This document shows, in pieces, positions 58,521-64,000 of a stretch of DNA of 64,000 nucleotides. The stretch lies in contig BCJX01000011.1 of NCBI GenBank assembly GCA_001600415.1, positions 779,898 through 843,897 of the forward strand. The letters are read 5' to 3'. A model generated the notes under the pieces. The model saw only the letters and a program-made list of their open reading frames with translations. It did no database searches and had not been told where the DNA came from. A program made the translations under genes and the position numbers. Positions within the stretch are counted from its first letter, which is position 1. Each line of letters opens with the position of its first letter. Origin of the DNA: Pascua guehoae (lineage: Eukaryota > Basidiomycota > Tremellomycetes > Trichosporonales > Trichosporonaceae).

Positions 58521-59854
58521 CGTTGCTTCACGGTCACCGCACCGCTCACTAATATTCGAGACAATGGAGCTCAGTGGCTGGACCTTTCAGAGTACATTAT
58601 GATAACGCCAGCTAACACTGACGTCCATGACGGCCAGGGTCCAAGCCCCCGTGCACACGGTGTGCAAGGGTGTGGACGCCGACATGCGTGGACACGATTG
58701 TCCCGCGCGCGTCGACGCGTGGTGCGCGTGTTGGAGGCTTGGCGCGCGCCTTGAACGGAGCAACAAGAGGTACGGCACAGTGAAGTGGCACACGCCGAGA
58801 CTCGAGTACCTCGACCGCCATGCACAGTTACCACTGCCAGGTCGTGCCCGCCCTCGAATGGCTGGTATCCAGGCTCGGAACTGCGCCATGCGCCACGAAG
58901 ACGTGCTCGGTATTGTTGTAATGTTTTGACGCGATAGTGTTTTGACCGTCGAAAGCGTCCACCCAACGCCGTTCACTCGGCAGCGTTTACCCAAAGCGGT
59001 TCACTCGATGCTCCCCTGTGGATCTGTGGCAAGGATGAACCACAAGTGCACGCGCAGGATGCTTTGTGCGCACCGTCGTGAGGTGTGATGGATTGTGCAC
59101 AACTGTGGGGTGGCATGTTTTGATTGTGATGGTGAGGATTTAAACAAACACAGACACACACACACAAACACACACACATTGCCTTTGAGTGGTTTGTGCA
59201 ATATCGAAAAAACCGCGCCCCTTGGGGGTGGGGTGGGAAGGTGGCGTTCATGTACAGCTGCGTCCGCAAAGTCTTGAGACAGCCACTTTGGGCTCTGTCT
59301 AGTCAACGTTGCGCATGGACAGTCAATATGGCTTGGCAAGTCGGCACACTGTTTCTTGCTTGCTGTATCCCCACATGTCCTGCGCGCCTCCCTGTATACT
59401 GACTGCATGGGTACCCGAGCTTTCTGTGGCAGTCTCATGACTTTTCGGACACAACTGTGCACACTTGTGTGGTGTGAATAGTTTCTGCGCAGCCGTGTGT
59501 GGTGGGATGTTTGACTGTGATGTGATGGCCAAGAGGTAAACAAACACACACACACACACATTGACCAATGTGCCTTTGTGATTTGTACAGGTCTCGCGAT
59601 GGAGGCTCGACCAGTCTCGTATATAACCACCCTGGGCACTCATGTCTCAACGTTACTTCATTCCCACACTCATTGTCGCTCACCTTGGCCATTCTCGACC
59701 TCGAGCCCACGCTCAATCAGTCTCTCTTTCCCCCACGCTCCTTGCATTCGTCCACGCTCTTTTCTCCCCTTCCTACTCCTCCCCCGCCCCCCTCCCCCGC
59801 CCCCCACTTCCTCCTACAGGCTCTTCATCTTCACTTCAGCCTATGCAACCTACG
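58521..59854. other. Intergenic, 1.3 kb, containing a diverged direct duplication
   Basis: Two related segments (about 59085-59210 and 59462-59590) share GTGGGATG/GTGGCATG, TTTGA-TGTGATG, a TAAACAAACACA start of a CA run, CATTG and a CCTTTG-G-TTTGT end. No gene is supported. Confidence 0.6.
59620..59626 (+). promoter_or_regulatory. TATA-like element upstream of the gene at 59855
   Basis: TATATAA lies about 230 bp upstream of the ATG, followed by a pyrimidine-rich stretch. Its function is inferred. Confidence 0.4.
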
Positions 59855-61016
59855 ATGAGTGAGTATGCAGCACGAGTACAGCATCATGACGGCGCCTCCT
59901 AACCGTTAGCTACCAACGTCCCCATCCCCGACATGGCCGCGTTCGAGCACCTCGTCAATGAGAACAACCGTAAGGATAAGATCATCGCCATCCTTACGGC
60001 TACCGTAAACGCTCTCGTCGGCGTTCCTAGCCAGAACGCCCCCGCCTATGCCGTCCAGACTCCCCCGGGCAACGTTGAACAAGCCGCCCCTCTGAACGGC
60101 ACCGAGGTTGCCACCGTCACCACCGCGGCCGCCACCACTGCTCAGCCGGGCCCCGCCGCCATGGACGCTACGAACACGGACACGACTGTGCATGACACAC
60201 GCATCGCGGGCCCCGATGCGGTCGTTGGTCAGCTTGCCGGCGTCGATCAGTCGGACGTAAATGGCTGGGAGCACGCTGCCACGCTTCCGACGCCGCCGAG
60301 CACGCCCAGTGAATCCAGCCCGCCCATCACGCCCGGCCTGGACGCTCGGTGGGCCTCGTTCGTGGCCATCACCGACGTGGGGACTGGCACAACCACCCAC
60401 TCGGCCCCCTCCACGCCGGCCAACTTCCTAGAGCGGGGCGGCAAGCTCTTCCCCACGGCCAAGAGTAAGCCAAAACTCATGCGTACTAGCTGACGCCCAG
60501 ACGCGACGCCCGGCGCTCGCAGGGGCTCGGGATCGGTGACCAACACCCGCAGCCGGATCCCCACCCCGACCCGCTCCCGTGGCACATTCGCAAAAGTCAA
60601 CTGTAAGCTTATCCCTGCGTGTGGCACTCACACCAGCATCCCCGCGTCGCGCCATGGCCGCAGTGTCGGTAGCGAGCACACCCACTAACGCCCGCGTCCC
60701 ACTCACACCCATCGGCGTGAACAGTAAGCCTTGGTGCAATGTTCCATGTTCCAGCTAATATCTAGCCAGTCTAGCGGCGCCACCCGTGCGCGCAGCCCGC
60801 CGCGCCCAGTCGCTGTCGCCGGCCCGGGCGCCCGCCGTGGTGCCCCGGTTTAGCACGCCGCAGGCCCGGCGGGCGTGGATGCCCGGCACGCGGGTTTGGG
60901 ACAAGGAGAATGGTCAGTCTGGGAGCTGGTGGTGCACCTTTTCTGGGCTGACATTTGCAGATACCGGTGGGGGGACGTTTAAACGCTGTGGGTGCAGTAA
61001 ATTGGCAGGCGAGTAG
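59855..61016 (+). CDS. Hypothetical low-complexity protein with split start codon exon
   Basis: Six exons (59855-59858, 59910-60464, 60501-60602, 60637-60723, 60766-60912, 60961-61016) join in phase to 316 residues. The first coding exon is just ATG-A; the next exon completes ACT (MTTNVPIPDM). A predicted helix near the N-terminus (FEHLVNENNRKDKIIAILTA) is the only ordered-looking part. The rest is Thr/Ala/Pro-rich, then Arg/Ser/Pro-rich (RSRIPTPTRSRG, AARRAQSLSPARAP) and ends GTFKRCGCSKLAGE. Every intron has GT-AG ends and is 34-51 nt. There are no recognised domains; the Arg/Ser/Pro-rich part suggests nucleic-acid or microtubule association, which is speculation. Confidence 0.65.
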
Positions 61017-61653
61017 AGTACCTGGGTGCACCAAATTGGCGGGCATGTAGGGTCATGTACTATACTGTATCCGTAGTCTGCATGCAAACTTGTGGGCTCG
61101 TGGGCATGGTGGTAGCTGGCAACTTGGTGGCGGGAGTCAAGACGTGCGTGCATCGTTATGGGGTCGTGATGCTCTGCGGGTTCGGGGCTCTAGTCCCATC
61201 TCTTTCGCATCTCAGTATCGAGGACGTAGAGTCTCCCGGCTCCATACTCGCTGCAGAATACAGGCTTATCAATATCTGGCATTAGTACAACAGCCACTCA
61301 GGTGATGGTATCCTGTGTATCCCCGCACCAACGTCTCCAGTACCATTTCCATCACCACGCTGTAACACGCCGGAGGTGTGTAGGTGTGTAGCTCCATTAC
61401 ACCCAAACACTCTCAGGAGGTCTCAACCCAACTGGGATCTTACACTCTGGTCCCCGCGTATCAACCCTGCCCATTCCCATCTCATACGTCTCCGTCTGAC
61501 TCTCAACACCTCTTCTCTCTCTTATCACCTCTTCACCGCCTCTCCAGTCGTACTTTATCTCTACTCCGCAGCACCCTACACCGGAAATACTCACCGATAA
61601 CCAGCCACCAAGATACCCCACCAAGCACCATAACGGATAACCCAACATATACC
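61017..61653. other. Intergenic, 637 bp
   Basis: This is the promoter and 5' leader of the next gene; pyrimidine-rich from about 61490. No other gene is seen. Confidence 0.5.
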
Positions 61654-61737
61654 ATGAGTACGCACAACACCCCAATGAGTACGCACAACACCCCAATGAG
61701 TACGCACAACACCCCAATGAGTACGCACAACACCCCC
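61654..61737 (+). repeat. Four perfect 21-bp tandem repeats, each with ATG and a splice donor
   Basis: Four identical 21-bp copies start at 61654, 61675, 61696 and 61717. Each begins ATGAGTACGC, so each holds a start codon followed at once by a GTACGC 5' splice site. Read through, the unit encodes MSTHNTP. The unit length is a multiple of three, so all four starts are in one frame. Confidence 0.95.
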
Positions 61738-62464
61738 TCGTCGCACCCCATCACACCGCCCTCAAACCCACCCAAGCCCTAACCCCCAGCACACGACCCC
61801 TCAGACCCCGTCGAGCGCCTCAAGCACGAAGCGTACCTCTACTTCATCCTCGCCGACCATCCCCACGAGGCACACGCCTTCTCCAGCGTCCCCACGCCAA
61901 CGCGTCCTCGCCGCTCCCTGGCCGCGTCGGCTAGGGGACTGCTCGACGCCCTCCTTGCCCTCGATCACGAGTGCGGGGAGCCTCACACTCCAGTCACTGG
62001 GGAGGACGAACACGACGTAAGCCATGACCTCGGGCCCGGTAACGTCGGGTACTTGCACGACATGCACAGCCACGCCAGCCACGACGGCCACGAGCACCAC
62101 CCTTACGTTGCTAGCCGCGCATCCCATCACGGCCATGACCGTGATCGACACCAGGACCGCGAACACGACAACGAGCTCCCCCAGGTGCAGCCTGCACACC
62201 ACCCGTCCAAGCTAGTACACACCCAAATCCAGCGGGCCGCGACTGCATTCCCGTCCCCCAGCAACAACCGCAACGCCCTCACCACCCCGACGACGCAGAA
62301 GACGGGCGCCCCACCTAATCCCCCCCGCACCGTCCTGGGGGAGCGGTCCATCAACACTATGCACAGTAGGTCTCCCCCGGCGTGCTGGGCTAACTCTAGC
62401 GAGGCGCCCGATTGCGGCCGAGAATGGCTCAACGAGGCGGGTGGCGACGGTCCCCGAGTTGTAG
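61654..62464 (+). CDS. Hypothetical His/Asp-rich protein with repeated start-codon exon
   Basis: The model is ATG-A from one of the four repeats (donors at 61658, 61679, 61700 or 61721), then 61790-62365 and 62400-62464. The first acceptor follows a CTAACCCCCAG branch/acceptor. In phase this gives 214 residues starting MTHDPSDPVERLKHEAYLYF, with seven more residues for each repeat retained. The N-terminal part looks helical (LKHEAYLYFILADHPHEAHA, ARGLLDALLALDHE). The middle is His-rich (LHDMHSHASHDGHEHH, SHHGHDRDRHQDREHD), possibly metal-binding, and the end is basic (TRRPIAAENGSTRRVATVPEL). It is not recognised. The first-exon pattern matches the gene at 59855. Confidence 0.6.
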
Positions 62465-63699
62465 GTGGACGAATCGTCAGTGGGACTGGACTGGAGCATA
62501 TAATACTATTAAACTGGAGCGGCGCGTCTGTTTGCGGGTCGTGCCGTCTCCGTCTCTACGGCAGGGGTCGGCGCGTCGCCTCGCCGTTCTTCTTTATACT
62601 ATACATACTATTTAGACTCGCTTCTGTAACGCAAGCTAATTCTACATGGATCGGGGTTTGTGCGTGTGTCCTCTGTCTGCCCAACGTCGACCGCGTGTGT
62701 TCATATTTGCTATTTTGTTCACATTCGCCCTGGTGCACACGACATTGTGCATGCCGTGTCGTTGATGGGGATTTTGATTTCTTCAAGTTTTTTTTGTTTG
62801 TTTGTTTTCTCCGTGTTCCGTGTGAACGTGTTTCAACCGTTTCAGCTGTGCGAACCATCGTTAAAATCTTGGCCAATGTGTGTCCCCGACCGCGTGGGGA
62901 GTCTGTCGAATCGTCTGCACCAGTTCCACGCGAGAAGAATATCCCCAGGGCCCGGCACTTGCAACACTCACGCCAGGCTGGCACCGAACGCCACCACGAG
63001 GCAGCAGCGAGGCGCTTGGCTTGCCACCGCGCAAAAGGTGCCACACGATGCCATTGTTGACGATTTCAACCGGCCCGCTCGCTGCGGGCGTTTCGTTTCA
63101 GATGGGCTGTGTGGCCTTCTTTCAGAAGCAGCCGAGATATAGGTACAAGGGGGTTACGACATACCTGGCACTGGCACGTTGCACACCTGGCCTCCTCTCG
63201 CCTCGCCTTGTCGTCGTCCATTGTCCATTATCCAAGGGGCGGTCTGTGCGGTGCGACTCTGCATCCATGTCCTTGTGTGTCCTGTTGTGTCAAGACGGTG
63301 CTTGGGTAGCCCGTTGTGCCAACACGGTGCATGCTTCCGAGTGTATCGTGTCAACGCGGCACACAAGGCACGTTTCGGCTCATGAGCGTCCACACTGTAT
63401 CGCTGTCCTGTTGTAGACACAAACGGTACTGCTGGCGTCGGGCAGCATGGTATAAAAGACAGCAGCGGGCTTGCTCCCTCTGCCGCCTCGACTGTTCTGG
63501 ACACTACCGCCCCCACCCTTGCCGTTGAACAACTGCTCGACTGCGCCACACGCCCGCAAGGTCGACCTGCACGTAGGATTCCACTCGGCCTCGAGCTGCA
63601 TCAATTCGACCTCGAGCTACAACTGAACCTCGTCGCCATCAACGCGGCCTTCAGACACCATCTCAGTCTCTCGGCCACACCAACGTCCAAGCCACCACA
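62465..63699. other. Intergenic, 1.24 kb
   Basis: The unspliced frame of the previous gene runs on to 63060 without recognisable content and is probably not used. T-rich runs lie near 62787-62812. A TATA box is at 63451. An open frame without an ATG spans about 63450-63750 and may be chance. Confidence 0.5.
63451..63458 (+). promoter_or_regulatory. TATA box upstream of the gene at 63700
   Basis: TATAAAAG, a strong consensus match, lies about 250 bp upstream of the ATG at 63700. Its role is inferred. Confidence 0.5.
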
Positions 63700-64000
63700 A
63701 TGCCCACCCCCGGCTTCCAGGTCATTCTCTGGCTCCTCGCCTTTATTGGCGGTAGGTACCTCCTTGCCTCTCCCCAGTACCCCACTTTTCTCCCGACCTC
63801 TCCTCCCCTTGCGCTCTTCTCCTCCTCCCCTTCCTCCTCCCCTCTTTCTCCTTCCCCTCCCCTCGTCGGAAATTCCTCCTCTCCAACTCCTCCTCTCCAA
63901 CTCCTCCTCCCCAACTCCTCCTCCCCAACCCATCATCCCCTCCCCCTCCCCCCTTGCCTTCCCCCTTGGGGGCCTTCTCTCTCCCGCCTTCCCCCTCCCC
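63700..64000 (+). CDS. N-terminal exon of a hypothetical protein, cut by the window edge
   Basis: An ATG at 63700 encodes MPTPGFQVILWLLAFIGG, a hydrophobic start that could be a signal peptide or anchor. The exon is 63700-63751, followed by a GTAGGT donor. The rest of the window is a pyrimidine-rich sequence with TCCTCCCCAACTCC-type repeats and would be intron. It is the fourth + strand gene of the run and the least certain. Confidence 0.4.
   Translation, partial: MPTPGFQVILWLLAFIGGRYLLASPQYPTFLPTSPPLALFSSSPSSSPLSPSPPLVGNSSSPTPPLQLLLPNSSSPTHHPLPLPPCLPPWGPSLSRLPPP
63780..64000. repeat. CT-rich low-complexity tract with TCCTCCCCAACTCC repeats
   Basis: The + strand is almost purely C and T, with repeated CTCCTCCCCAACTC-like units at about 63886-63930. 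Confidence 0.85.

Noticed and set aside
62465..63060. Read-through extension of the His-rich gene to 63060
   Set aside because: The 34-nt intron at 62366-62399 has a good branch site and gives a stop at 62464; the extension is Cys/Phe-rich and featureless.

Overview
The window is nuclear DNA from a fungus. Protein-coding genes lie on both strands and are cut by many short GT-AG introns, most of them about 31-120 nt, with CTAAC or CTGAC branch sites close to the acceptor. Both tRNA genes carry introns next to the anticodon. The gene set (Zn2Cys6 regulators, Atm1, Trm5, Pso2/Snm1, DUF3292, DUF1772, basidiomycete-type kinase-like protein, F-box-like paralogs) and the G+C-rich coding bias suggest a basidiomycete yeast, probably Tremellomycetes/Trichosporonales. 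That taxonomic placement is inference. All gene models here were built by joining reading frames by hand at splice sites with consistent phase.

Left third (1-20 kb): the 3' part of a fungal-specific transcription factor (+); a YCII-domain protein (+) tail-to-tail with a pirin (-); a kinase-like protein with a broken catalytic loop (-); a coiled-coil, RD-rich protein resembling WTAP/Mum2 (+); tRNA-Leu(AAG) (-); a peroxisomal acyl-CoA synthetase of the 4-coumarate:CoA ligase type (-); and the DNA crosslink repair nuclease Pso2/Snm1 (+).

Middle (20-41 kb): an alpha-glucoside/sugar permease and a Dal5-like organic anion permease (both +), tRNA-Ile(AAT) (-), an F-box-like protein (+), a FAD monooxygenase with three single-base frameshifts (-), tRNA m1G37 methyltransferase Trm5 (-) divergent from a membrane J-domain protein (+), a GNAT acetyltransferase fused to a MYND-type zinc finger (-), and a DUF3292 membrane protein (+).

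Right third (41-64 kb): two tandem F-box-like paralogs with lysine-rich linkers (-), a DUF1772 membrane protein with an 871-nt intron (-), a full-length Zn2Cys6 regulator (-) divergent from the mitochondrial ABC exporter Atm1 (+), then four small + strand genes (the last cut by the window edge) encoding low-complexity proteins that I do not recognise. Two of these four have a first coding exon of only ATG-A, and in one of them the start codon plus splice donor is repeated four times in tandem.

I see no operon, CRISPR array, intact transposon or secondary-metabolite cluster. The neighbours have mostly unrelated housekeeping, transport and regulatory roles. The most unusual features are the repeated start/donor module near 61.7 kb, the frameshifted monooxygenase, the GNAT-MYND fusion and the F-box-like family.
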